The notes under the pieces were generated by a model. The model made no database searches and had not been told where the DNA came from. It worked only from the letters and a program-made list of their open reading frames with translations. The position numbers and the translations under genes were made by a program. Shown piece by piece: positions 1 through 10,092 of a stretch of 64,000 bases of DNA. The first letter of the stretch is position 1, and the number at the start of each line of letters is the position of its first letter. The DNA is from Myripristis murdjan (lineage: Eukaryota; Chordata; Actinopteri; Holocentriformes; Holocentridae): positions 10,135,240 through 10,199,239 of the forward strand of contig NC_043990.1 of assembly GCF_902150065.1 (NCBI RefSeq). The letters are read 5' to 3'.

Positions 1-259
1 ATTTTTGATACTACTGTACATATTGTTACATTGTTTTTATTTATATTCAGTTTCCTATTGTCTGTTTTTGAGTGTCCTTTTTCGCTGCCTGTAGAGCTGC
101 TACGCTGATTTTCACAGTAATGTTGGTGACGATGTTAACAGTGACAAAGGATTCTTATTCTTATGAGAACTCTTATTAAAATGTTTTTATCCTTTTGTAT
201 AGTCCTGTGAATTCCATGTATTTATAGTTGTTTGTTTCTTTCTGCTCCCCCCTTTGCAG

Positions 260-399
260 GATCACTAGATAGTAACTGGGTAGTCGGTGCTACGTTAGAA
301 AAGAAGTTGCTCCCCCTGCCGCTCTCGCTGGTCCTCTGCTCCTTCCTCAACCACCGCAAGAACAAGTTCCAGTGCGGTTTCGGCGTCACCATCGGATAG
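260..399 (+). CDS. tomm40: TOM40-type mitochondrial import channel, last exon only (partial)
   Basis: The exon follows a pyrimidine-rich acceptor ending ttgcag at 254-259 and runs to a TAG at 397-399. It encodes about 46 residues starting [15 protein letters not shown] and ending [18 protein letters not shown]. This matches the C-terminal beta strands of TOM40, the beta-barrel pore of the outer mitochondrial membrane that admits preproteins. The tail with [10 protein letters not shown] looks more like TOMM40 than TOMM40L, though the TOMM40L paralogue is not excluded. The stretch [13 protein letters not shown] departs from the usual PPLPLTLALGAF at normally conserved places. No other exon is visible upstream; the rest of the gene lies left of the window. 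In mammals TOMM40 sits directly beside APOE, and here an apolipoprotein cluster follows. Confidence 0.85.
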
Positions 400-641
400 A
401 CGGACTGGAAGCGAGGGGGTCTCGGCCCCCAGGCGGACCTCGCAGAGTGGACACAAGCTGTGGACAACCAGACTATGCCATGTACGCACCTCAGCATCGC
501 ATCACCTCCATTTGTCTCATCTCTTAGGGAAAAAAAAAAGCAAAACAGATTGGCTCTTCATCATGTTATCAGTTCCCCCGGTTGTTTGAGTGATGCTACA
601 TAATATGTGGTTTAACGGAATCACTGGAACGTAATTATGTA

Positions 642-647
642 AATAAA
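642..647 (+). terminator. poly(A) signal of the TOM40-type gene
   Basis: AATAAA lies about 245 bases after the stop codon, inside AT-rich sequence, and is the first canonical hexamer downstream. It would give a 3' UTR of roughly 270 bases. Confidence 0.5.
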
Positions 648-669
648 ATGCATCTAGTCGTGTTAAATT

Positions 670-2715
670 AATCACCAAATTAATCGAGTTAATTGTAAGA
701 ATGTTGTTTGTCAGACTCTGGTGATGACGGTCGACTGTGGACTTCAACACAAGAACATCAGCCAGTAGGCGGTAGACGGACGTGAACACACATCTGTTGT
801 CAGGAGGCGCTGCTGAATTCCAGTTACGTTTGTTTTTATCACTTGAATCAGTGCCTGTCGCATTTGGTTTTGCTGTTTTTGAATTTTATGCGTTTTTGTA
901 CTGTAAAGTCAGTCTCTGCGTGAAGTGGATGAAATTGTCCTCATTTGCTTGTCCATGGTGGGGATTTTCTCAGTTACAGGCAGGGGTTGTAGTCCCAGGA
1001 CGGAGTGTACGTCACGGCTCACAATTCATCGTTTTGTTTTGTCGCCTTTTTTATGGTACATATATATGGATCAGCATATTACCTGTATATATCTCTTGGA
1101 ACTGATAAATTCCATTTCTTACAAAAAGCAGCTGGATGTCTTGTCTCTTGACTTAAGTCATTTTTATCACTAGAAAAGTAATTCTTCCAAAAAGTGGTGT
1201 ATTATCTTGACTAGCCACAAGGAGGCGCTAAACTCAGGCTCAGTAAACAAACCTGCATATCAGCTGTCATGATCGCTTAAGTTTGTAGTCTAATTGTCTT
1301 TCATGCCCAGTCTGGAAGATGTTTCTGGGGTTTCAGTGGGTGAAGATGATGAATCATTGAAGTATAGATCTGAAAATAGTTTTTATAGAGAAAACTCTGA
1401 TGGCCTGTTGCACAGATCTCGAGTAGAACGTGATCTTTTGTCCTGCAAATTAAAGACTTAACCCCTTCTCTCATGTTGCAGGGTCAATTTCAGAATACAT
1501 GTACACACACACACTTAATGTGGCCACTGTGCAATCTAACACAATCCAACCCAGTCCACCTGTTGTGCCATAAAGTTTCCTTTTCTGCTGCCTATAATGC
1601 TCAGGTTTTCTTTTAGTTACAGTAATAGAGGTGTTCATTCACTTCTATGTTTGGCATTGAGCTCATAGTCAGTGCTGCTGTTGGACTGGACTGCATTTTA
1701 TGGAGAGGTGTTTCCACTATTCTGTCCCCCCTCATTGTATATGAATAGGAAGGACAAAAAATCAGAAACACCTCTCAATATAATGTAATTCAGTACAAGA
1801 CCTCTGCAAACTACAACCTCAGTAATAAACACAGAATTAAATTTAGTAGTATAAACTTTGTTAAAAGGTTGATTTTATGGCAGAGCTGTTGCATTGAACT
1901 GCGTGAGACTGTACAGGTGGAGCTGATAGAGAGACCACTGAGTGTATACTGGAGTTGGTTGGGACGCAGTGTGTGTCCTGTGGGTGAACGTCTCTAAACT
2001 GATTTGGTGAGCAAACAGTGAGTGAAAAATGAATTTATCAAAGCATTTCAACCCGATATGGATCTTCAATGAGCAGTACCAACAGGTTAAACATAGGGTT
2101 AAACATAACAATGCACTTAGGTATGGTACTAGTTATGTGGATCAATATGTAAGTCACTGTGTGTGTGTTGATCTACAAAGTGATTTAGGAGGTGTGAGCC
2201 AGTACATTACATACTATTACCTTCTCTACCCTTAGTGTGTTGTTTATTTAATTTTTTTTTAAACCCATAACCCTGATCTCTGTAGATCAAGAGGCTGTAA
2301 GACACCAAAATTAGTTGGATCATCCAAAATTGAAGTACACTTTTGTTCTTCATTGTCTGGTTTTAAATGTTAACCTAACAATCAAACAAGTGTCTCACCC
2401 AGAAAACAATGGATTATTAGGAATATTGATTAGTATCAATGAATGCTTCAACAACACAACCTGATAACCTGAGTATGGACTACAAATGTCCAGAGTGGCA
2501 AGGATCTGAGTCCAGAGAAACACTGTTGTACAACACGTTCATTTTTGGTGGAGCTTTCTAAATCCCCTTGTAATGGCACATTCCTTATGGGAAATGTTCA
2601 TCAAGATAGGAATAACTCATGTAGCCTTTTATTTTTTTCCCAACCTCTGTTCAGAAAAACACTCACACATCATCATACATGCTAATTATGACACTAAAAG
2701 CAATGAACTCAGTTG
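670..2715. other. intergenic stretch, no gene recognised
   Basis: Only short open frames without family resemblance or flanking splice signals are present. There is a short CA run near 1503-1514. A CTCF-like motif at 1215-1229 is listed separately. I see nothing else that I can support. Confidence 0.6.
1215..1229 (+). promoter_or_regulatory. CTCF-like motif
   Basis: CCACAAGGAGGCGCT matches the CTCF core (CCASNAGRKGGCRS type) with one mismatch. It lies between the TOM40 gene and the apolipoprotein cluster, where an insulator would be plausible. A partial match, caggaggcgctg, occurs near 800-812. This is a motif match only. Confidence 0.3.
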
Positions 2716-2721
2716 TCAAAG

Positions 2722-2727
2722 TTTATT
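2722..2727 (-). terminator. poly(A) signal of the minus-strand apoA-IV gene
   Basis: TTTATT on the plus strand reads AATAAA on the minus strand, about 145 bases after the stop codon at 2871-2873. Confidence 0.55.
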
Positions 2728-2866
2728 TAGAAAAATTTAGTACAGACCACAAAAATAAATATTTGGTGTGACATGGATTTTGCAGAGTGGTTAAGGCTGG
2801 AGGAAAAGTGCAGGTTTTTTTGTAGGTGTTTTTGTTCCTAGCTCTGTTTGGATGGGATCGAGAAGT

Positions 2867-3703
2867 CGTTTTACTGGGTCATTTTGGTGAAGGACTCCCA
2901 GAGGGCGGTCAGCTGCTCCTTCAGGTTCTGGGTGTTGACGTCCAGCTTGGTCCTCAGCTCCTCTCCAAAGGGGGCCAGGTTCTGCTGGAGCTCCTGGCTT
3001 TTCTGGACCATCTGGCTCTGGAAGTTCTGCATCAGGGGGACCATGCTGCTCTGAAACTCCTCCAGGCTGTGCTCCATCTTCTGCCTCAGCTCCTCGGTGT
3101 AGGGAACCATCTGGGCCTGCAGCTGCTCCATGCTCCTGTCCAGGCTCTCCTTCAGCTGCTGGCTCTTCTGCAGCAGGGCGACCCTCATGGCCTCGGGGTC
3201 CATGGACTCGGCATAGGGGGCCACTTCGCTCCTCAGCTCCTCCACCTGCCTCTGCAGGTCCGCTCTCAGCTGCTCGGCGAAGGGACTCAGGCTAGCGCTC
3301 ACGCCGCTCAGGTCCTCCTCCAGACGGGCCTTCAGCTGCTCGGCCTCCTGGGAAAGCTGAGTCAGGAGGTTCTGGGTCAGAGGAGTCACCTGAGTGCGCA
3401 GGGCGTCGCTGAACTTGTTGACGGCATCGGTGCTCTCCACGATCAGGGCGCTGTAGAGAGACAGGGAGGGAGACACACTCTGAGTAACTCCTCAAACCAT
3501 GTGGTTCTCTCTTCTTCTCATTCATTATTCTCTGTAGAGGAAAACTTACTTGACTTCCTTTCCCAGCTCCGACTGTCTGATCTTCTCCAGAGAGTCCTCA
3601 GCGGTGAGCGTTGCCTTGGCCACGTAGTCCCAGAAAGCATCTTTCACCATGTCCAGCTGCTGCTTGGGCTGCTCCTGCCACACGATGTTGGCATTGCAAC
3701 CTG
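2867..3703 (-). repeat. inverted repeat arm A (apoA-IV exon 3 to stop)
   Basis: This arm is the reverse complement of 6302-7138. Over the 830 aligned bases (2871-3700) I counted four differences: one in exon 3, one in the 99-base intron and two in the last coding exon. Similarity ends at CAG of the exon 3 acceptor and four bases into TAAA at the stop. The spacer between the arms is about 2.6 kb. Confidence 0.92.
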
Positions 3704-3835
3704 TGGATCACACAGCAGGAACAGACACTGCACATCAGTCACAGCTGTAACACCTGGATTCAAACTGTTTGAATCCAAAGGCAAAATTTACTCACCGGAC
3801 AAAACGCAAAGTGCAAGAACCACAAGGAACTTCAT
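2871..3835 (-). CDS. apoa4: apolipoprotein A-IV, minus-strand copy
   Basis: Coding exons are 3835-3796, 3700-3550 and 3450-2871 (40, 151 and 580 nt), giving 256 residues. The start MKFLVVLALCVLSGCNA is a secretion signal; the mature chain begins near NIVWQEQPKQQ. The third coding exon encodes amphipathic 22-residue repeats, often opening with proline (APYAESM, VPYTEEL, VPLMQNF, APFGEEL), the lipid-binding helices of the apoA-I/A-IV/E family. The protein should ride on lipoproteins made in gut, liver and yolk syncytial layer. A non-coding first exon (about 4000-3957) precedes it. From exon 3 to the stop it is almost identical to the plus-strand copy at 6132-7134; the signal exon, other introns and UTRs are not. 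Residue 231 is Thr here and Ala in the other copy. Assignment to apoA-IV is firm at family level; which fish paralogue it is stays open. Confidence 0.92.
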
Positions 3836-3956
3836 GGCTGATTCTATGGAAAATGGAAAAAAAAAAGTTTCTTTGTAAATATACATTCAGTATAAAATTC
3901 TTTGATCTGAGAGTTTCATTATGTGAAATCTGTTTGGAGATAATAAAATGCCTCAC

Positions 3957-4000
3957 CTGGTGGAGGGAGCTTGTCTCTTCCAGGCTGTGTCTGGTTGACT
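3957..4000 (-). other. apoa4: non-coding exon 1 of minus-strand apoA-IV
   Basis: Downstream of the TATA box the minus strand runs to ctccaccag followed by gtgagg (donor at 3956-3955). The next exon starts after an acceptor at 3845-3844, eight bases before the ATG. A short non-coding first exon is usual for this family. The transcription start near 4000 is inferred from TATA spacing. Confidence 0.6.
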
Positions 4001-4026
4001 GTGCGTTGTTCATGTCCCCTCTCAAG

Positions 4027-4033
4027 TTTTATA
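4027..4033 (-). promoter_or_regulatory. TATA box of minus-strand apoA-IV
   Basis: The minus strand reads TATAAAA here, about 70 bases before the exon 1 donor. Confidence 0.7.
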
Positions 4034-4047
4034 GCTCCACTGAAGGA

Positions 4048-4077
4048 CAAAGTCCCTCGCCGGGTGCCCTGCTGTCC
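4048..4077 (-). promoter_or_regulatory. promoter block shared by both apoA-IV genes, HNF4-like
   Basis: On the minus strand this 30-base block starts ACAGCAGGGCAC at its second or third base and ends GGGACTTTG. It sits 15 bases upstream of the TATA box. About 25 of 30 bases match the block at 5866-5895 in front of the plus-strand gene. The CAAAGTCC core fits HNF4-type nuclear receptor sites known from apolipoprotein promoters. Binding itself is inferred. Confidence 0.5.
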
Positions 4078-4199
4078 ACACTCCTGTGTCTGGTGTCACT
4101 CCACGTCATGTTCAGGCAGCTCAGCTCCTCACCGGGTGTGACTGCATGGCCAGCAGCACAGAGGGAGTTGAATTCAGGACAGTGCGCTACTCTGGTTTA

Positions 4200-5860
4200 G
4201 GTGAAACACAACAACAGGCAAAGCAAAAATGTTTCCTGTGACACTGATGTCGGGACTCAAAGATATTTAGGAAAATCCTTTTTTTGATACTGTACCCCAC
4301 ACACGTGGAATTTAGCTTTACGGGAATTTTAAGTTGACATTGATACTGTTGAGACAGTTCCAAGGTGCTAATCGTATTGATTATAACCATCATTGCTTTT
4401 AATTTAAAAAATGTTCTTATTATTGTTATTGTTTTATTAATTTATTTATCCCACTGTCAATTCCTTAAACCTTTAAGCATTCTTAATTTGACGTTCTGAA
4501 TTAATATAGCCATGTATTCTTTTTTCATTGCTTTTTGATTTTAGATATGTCTGCAGTTATTGTGTTTTCCAAGGTTTTAAATGAAATAAAACCTGTAATA
4601 AAATGATGATGATGATGATGATGATTATACACTGGTATGCAGTAGAGTTGTGGCATGCGTATTGAATTGTGAGAGGATCCTCAGTTTCTGTATCTTCACA
4701 GAAGCTGAATGAAACATGTGGGGAGGATTTTTTTAAATGACCATAACAGATTTTGGATCATCTTTAAAGTCATTTTCAGAGTTTTCCCAGAGTGTTGAGA
4801 GTCTTTCTCTCAATCCAAGCCTGCCTCCAGGTCCATTTAGTCGTCCATGTCCAGGTCATTTGAAAACAGTAGTTGTTGAGGAAGACCTCAGCTGCTCCGT
4901 CTTATCAGTCACAAGGAAGTTGCCACATCAGGTGAAATAACAAGCCTCGCTCTCTGGGTCAGATGGCACAGCTGGATCAAAGTCCCTCTGACATTTCTCC
5001 GGCCTGCGACGCTGCTCACCTTTGACAGTGAGAGTTAGCCTACATACTTGAGAGTGCATGTGACGTTGCATCTTGTATCTTAACCTCCACACACGATGCA
5101 GAGTGTGTGTACGTCACCACAGACGTTCAGAGTGAAACATCAGCTCTGCAGCAGTGACCCCATTATCTAACCTGATTGCTTTTTTTTTTTCCTTTTGTCA
5201 GAGTTTACAGCATCATCACTACCTTGTTTGGGTATATTATATTGGATTAACCCAAATATCTTGTAAAAAAAAAAAAACTCTGAAATGCATGAACTGAAAT
5301 GCATAATGACCAACACACAGCTCATTATTATTTTAATGTCTGAAGTGCAATGAAGTACATTATGTTGATGCCTAAGGTTGTTACAGCTGACTAAAGCTTT
5401 AAAAATAAGACATGAATACTTTTTCAAATAAGAATGTATTATATAGTGTAATCATTATTATTTATATTAATAATTATTTTCAAAATAGTTGTTGAATATT
5501 GGAGATAAAGGGAAACAAAACACCAATCTATCAGCAAAGGGCCAACAAAAAACATTTTAGTATTATCCTCGCACTATCTGCATTTCCTCATTTCCTTTAT
5601 GGGTGGACTTAGAATAGTGTTTACTTTATCATTTACAATTATTACGTCCGCAACAATTTTCCTCCATGATCAGACACAATAACTAAAAACATGTCTTAGA
5701 AACAGAGGTAAGGCTATCAGGGCCTTTTTGATGACACGCTGCATGCTTTCAGTTTTATGAGGCTGAAACGACGTCACAGGCTCTTCCTGACACACATTCT
5801 GCCTCCAAAAGTCCATTTGTGGTGGCGAGGCGTTATGATGTGGAAGCAGCGGTTGAAAGG
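4200..5860. other. intergenic stretch between the two apoA-IV genes
   Basis: This is AT-rich DNA with a short (GAT)n run near 4603-4625 and small A or T tracts. No open frame here resembles a known protein. It holds the upstream control regions of two divergent apolipoprotein genes, so enhancers are likely but I cannot point to one beyond the promoter blocks. Confidence 0.6.
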
Positions 5861-5865
5861 GAGGC

Positions 5866-5895
5866 GAACAGCAGGGCACTCGACGGCGGACTTTG
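5866..5895 (+). promoter_or_regulatory. promoter block shared by both apoA-IV genes, HNF4-like
   Basis: The block contains ACAGCAGGGCACTCG and ends GCGGACTTTG, matching 4048-4077 (minus) at about 25 of 30 bases. It lies 27 bases upstream of the TATA-like element. The surrounding promoter has diverged, so this block stands out as kept. Confidence 0.5.
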
Positions 5896-5922
5896 CTCCG
5901 GTGTGAATCACTCAGCTCCCCA

Positions 5923-5928
5923 TATATA
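5923..5928 (+). promoter_or_regulatory. TATA-like box of plus-strand apoA-IV
   Basis: TATATA in the context CCCATATATACTGAG. The non-coding exon 1 follows and ends at 6010 in a CA repeat just before gtagga. Confidence 0.6.
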
Positions 5929-5952
5929 CTGAGCCGTCACTCACCCAGAGCA

Positions 5953-6010
5953 CACACAGCGGCCAGCAGCTTCACTGAGCAGCAGCAAGCTCACACACAC
6001 ACACACACAG
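5953..6010 (+). other. apoa4: non-coding exon 1 of plus-strand apoA-IV
   Basis: The segment runs from the inferred start about 25-30 bases after the TATA-like box to a donor at 6011. Its 3' end is a short (CA)n tract. Exon 2 begins at 6118, after the acceptor ttccag. Confidence 0.55.
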
Positions 6011-6131
6011 GTAGGACACTGACAGGCTGATGTCACTTTTGATTCTGAAATGTTTGGGGAAACTGCAAAGACAGAAAAAAACACAGCTGAATGACATCTG
6101 TTTCCTTTACATTCCAGTTGCAGAGTGAATC

Positions 6132-7134
6132 ATGAAGGTCTTCGCGGTGCTCGCCATCTTTGCTTTCACTGGTAAGTCAGTAGTTTTCATCAGTACAACT
6201 ATAGAAACATACAGAGCACAGAGGTCAAACACCAGGTAATATGTACAGAAGTGTTTTTTGACCATATTATTAGATTTTAATTAAGTTTGCAACTTCTTCA
6301 GCAGGTTGCAATGCCAACATCGTATGGCAGGAGCAGCCCAAGCAGCAGCTGGACATGGTGAAAGATGCTTTCTGGGACTACGTGGCCAAGGCAACGCTCA
6401 CCGCTGAGGACTCTCTGGAGAAGATCAGACAGTCGGAGCTGGGAAAGGAAGTCAAGTAAGTTTTCCTCTACAGAGAATAATGAATGAGAAGAAGAGAGAA
6501 CCACGTGGTTTGAGGAGTTACTCAGAGTGTGTCTCCCTCCCTGTCTCTCTACAGCGCCCTGATCGTGGAGAGCACCGATGCCGTCAACAAGTTCAGCGAC
6601 GCCCTGCGCACTCAGGTGACTCCTCTGACCCAGAACCTCCTGACTCAGCTTTCCCAGGAGGCCGAGCAGCTGAAGGCCCGTCTGGAGGAGGACCTGAGCG
6701 GCGTGAGCGCTAGCCTGAGTCCCTTCGCCGAGCAGCTGAGAGCGGACCTGCAGAGGCAGGTGGAGGAGCTGAGGAGCGAAGTGGCCCCCTACGCCGAGTC
6801 CATGGACCCCGAGGCCATGAGGGTCGCCCTGCTGCAGAAGAGCCAGCAGCTGAAGGAGAGCCTGGACAGGAGCATGGAGCAGCTGCAGGCCCAGATGGTT
6901 CCCTACACCGAGGAGCTGAGGCAGAAGATGGAGCACAGCCTGGAGGAGTTTCAGAGCAGCATGGTCCCCCTGATGCAGAACTTCCAGAGCCAGATGGTCC
7001 AGAAAAGCCAGGAGCTCCAGCAGAACCTGGCCCCCTTTGGAGAGGAGCTGAGGGCCAAGCTGGACGTCAACACCCAGAACCTGAAGGAGCAGCTGACCGC
7101 CCTCTGGGAGTCCTTCACCAAAATGACCCAGTAA
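6132..7134 (+). CDS. apoa4: apolipoprotein A-IV, plus-strand copy
   Basis: Coding exons are 6132-6171, 6305-6455 and 6555-7134, again 40, 151 and 580 nt, for 256 residues. The signal peptide MKVFAVLAIFAFTGCNA differs clearly from that of the minus-strand copy (MKFLVVLALCVLS), yet the mature chain differs only at residue 231 (Ala here, Thr there). The helical repeats are the same. The exon 3 acceptor reads ttcagcag, a NAGNAG site: using the first AG (6300-6301) would insert one Ala before GCNA at the signal cleavage region. Candidate poly(A) signals (AATAAA) lie near 7383 and further on. Role: exchangeable lipoprotein apolipoprotein, secreted. Its independent promoter means the two genes could be expressed in different tissues or at different doses. 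Confidence 0.92.
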
Positions 7135-7138
7135 ATGG
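6302..7138 (+). repeat. inverted repeat arm B (apoA-IV exon 3 to stop)
   Basis: Partner of 2867-3703, about 99.5% identical in inverted orientation. The intron inside the arm is as well conserved as the exons (one difference in about 99 bases), so selection on protein alone cannot explain the identity. Confidence 0.92.
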
Positions 7139-7399
7139 ATGAACATCTACGCTACACCTGCTAGAACCAGCTCAAAGACGATCTGTGTGTGTTTTTCCCA
7201 TCGTACTGCCTGTTGTAGCAAACTCTGTTGAATCATGGCCGTGGCTGTGGGACAGATAAAAAGTGCAATATTAACACCTTAGCTGCTAAGCTCTTGATAT
7301 CAAAGGCAATAATTTGAGCAATGTCAGTATTTTTTAGTCAGCTGTGAAAGTGTTTACAAGTGTCTGCTTTATGTAAAACAAAAATAAACATGTTAATTA

Positions 7400-9590
7400 T
7401 ATTTTTGTTGTTATGGAGTTCTTTGGGACACTGGAAATGAAAATACAAGTTTAGCCAATAATGCACCAAATAAAAACAGAAAAATAAAAGTTTTTAAAGT
7501 GCATATACAAACAGCCAGTGAGAGCTGAAGGGCAGGTGGGAGAAGATGGTCTGATTCAAGAATATCAGCTTCCAATCAGCCACATGTCACAGTGCTATAG
7601 CTATCAGCCCTCTGATCATCAATTCAGCCACTGACAATCCACCTGCAAATACAAAAAAATGAGAAAGACAGGTAGCATTATAGAAGGAAAACTGGGCAAA
7701 ATGAAAGTAGTGTCAGAAAACAAATGGGCCAAGCATTATTTAAATTAGTGCTGAGTCTCATTTAGTTGCAAACAATTGAAAAAAACAAAGTAACACGGAT
7801 GAGTTTCCAGTGCTCTTTCTCTAGTTTCCAGAAGAACTTGGAAAAAACATGACAAGGATTTATAAAACTGCCACTCCACTTACTTGATGACCATATCATC
7901 TGATTCATGCAAAGTCATGAGAAAAAAAACAAAAACAAAACAAAACCAAATTTTTTTTATTGCATGAAGGGGGCATCCTACGCCCTGTAGGATACCCCTT
8001 CATGCAATAAATAAAAATAATAAATCATAATAAATTAGGTGCCCCACTAATGGAGATGCACCCCTCCAGTGGATAAAATAAGAAAATGTGATGTGCTGCT
8101 ATAAGACAAGTGCCTTTACAATGTGATAATCTATTCTTTAACTCTGTTTGACTCGTTTTAGTTTGTGTTTATATCTTTGTATAAGTGCTTTATAACATTT
8201 GTAGGAAAAGCAGCTACCTAAATACAACTATAGATCAATAATTATAGAGATCAAAATATCACAATATGCTGCACAACACGTAAGCTTAATTCAAAATTTA
8301 AAAGGGGGGTGGGGCAATTATCAAAAACTTATCCAGTTGCAGCGTTAAATTGGTTCAGTTCAGGAAATGAGCTCATTGTAGAAATTAGGATAAGGATAGG
8401 CATATTAGGATAAGGACATATAATTGCGCAGGGCCCGGACTGCTTTGTGTGGAGCTCCACTTCAGCTTCATACATTTCAGTTTGTCATAATTATATTGAT
8501 CTGTTGCTGGGTTAAAGCAAGAAATTGTGTACATGTGTTCCCTCTTATTACTTAAAACCCTGTATTAATTCCACCTGCCCCCCCAGTTAATTTAATTTAT
8601 ACATGTTAAATGTTAAATCAAAGAAGTAACTAGTGAGAAACTACAGGGCCATCATCCAGCAAGGATCAGTGAAACTTTGTCTAAATCAAAGATTAAAAAA
8701 ACAAAACAAAACAAAACAAAAAACACTCCATCTGTTCATACAGATGCATTGAAAGCCCTGTTATGATGTTCCTGGATCTTGTGTTGTTTGGCTACATATT
8801 TAATGCCCATATAGCTGAAAAACACAGGCATGTGTTTAACAAAATCACCATGAGATATTAAAGTTTTTTTTAAATTCATTACCCTCTTTAGTGCCTCAGA
8901 TTCCATTCTACAATTCTACAAGTAGTAGTCTGTTTTTCATTTCCACCAAGGTAAGAGCAAAGGCAAATTTCCACATTTATATTTGATTTAATTTTATTTG
9001 ATTAATTCAAGTATTTATTTATTTATTTTATCTGGGTTCCTTTCATTTTACTCCTCCCTCCTTTGAGTGGGTGCATTGGACAGTTTCCCATGCTGTGCAA
9101 TACAAAGGTAGTCAGTGATTATTTCAGTACAAGGTCCCATATCAGTTGGACATGATAAGATGTGATACTGAGCTGAGGCTTTTTCATGCCGTTGTCCAAT
9201 CGTTTAAATTAGTATTTAGGTTCTGCAAAGTCAGCTTGACTGCAGCACGCCAAAAGGTGTGTGGCATACAAAGTTAGTGCACAGTTTCGTTTCTGACGGT
9301 AAATAAAATCACATTTCTATATTGAACCTGAAGCTATGGCTCAAGGAAGACAGAATCCCATTTCATTAAGTTCAATAATTACTGATCATGAAGGAGGAAA
9401 TTCAGCACCTGTGCCTGAGCTGCAGGCACGAACACAGATTGATAACACTGTACTCTGATGTGCTTGATATTTTTAATGATCTGATATGTATTTCAATGTG
9501 AACTTTTGATACGCAACGTGGAGCATAAACAAAGCAATAAAACATGACAGCAACGCAGTTCTTGTTGGGAACTTCGGACGCAGGTCAGCA
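7400..9590. other. intergenic stretch between apoA-IV and apoE
   Basis: AT-rich DNA without a recognisable gene. It contains a compact hairpin at 7956-8011 (listed separately) and a CAAAA-type A-rich run near 8697-8722. Frames are short and show no family resemblance. Confidence 0.6.
7956..8011. repeat. compact hairpin element
   Basis: Left arm 7956-7981 (TTTATTGCATGAAGG at its start, ending CATCCTAC) pairs with 7987-8011 (GTAGGATACC to GCAATAAA). The loop is five bases. The stem is about 25 bp with one bulge and one mismatch. The ends read TTTATT and AATAAA. It looks like a small palindromic interspersed repeat or MITE core; family unknown to me. Confidence 0.6.
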
Positions 9591-9631
9591 AATCAGACAT
9601 TTATTGGATCATATCACCGCCACATAAACCG

Positions 9632-9638
9632 TATAAAT
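9632..9638 (+). promoter_or_regulatory. TATA box of apoE
   Basis: TATAAAT lies about 55 bases before the donor at 9694 that ends the short non-coding exon 1 (about 9662-9693). Confidence 0.7.
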
Positions 9639-10092
9639 ACTGAGTCACACTTTCAGCTGTTCCTCTTGTTCGTCATCATACAGGATCACTGAGGTAAGTA
9701 AAGACAAAAACATAGCCTCTCTACATTTGTTTTCCTGAACAATAGCTATAGCTGATCTCTCAATAGTTACTCAAATTAAAGCTTTATTAAAAAAAAAAAA
9801 AAGCATGAGAAAAAAGCATGTTGCCAAATTATTTTAAAAGATTTCACAATACAAATAATATGATAAATAACGTGATTCAGATTATTTAAATATTACTATT
9901 AAGTAAGTAAAGGTATTAAATGATAGCAACGGACTTCAAAAATTATATCAACATGCCAACATAAACGTTTTAGGACAATGGCTCAACTTTTGCAAATGGT
10001 TGATGTTTAATTAAATCTACATAAGCATGCATGCATATATGATTATAATATTGTTGTTATACATTATTGCAGCTGTTCCACATCAAATCATC

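Noticed and set aside
2826-3878. 350-codon plus-strand frame over the minus-strand apoA-IV gene
   Set aside because: It is the antisense shadow of the helical repeats and crosses both introns of the real gene; the matching 282-codon frame at 6298-7146 is its twin on the other copy.
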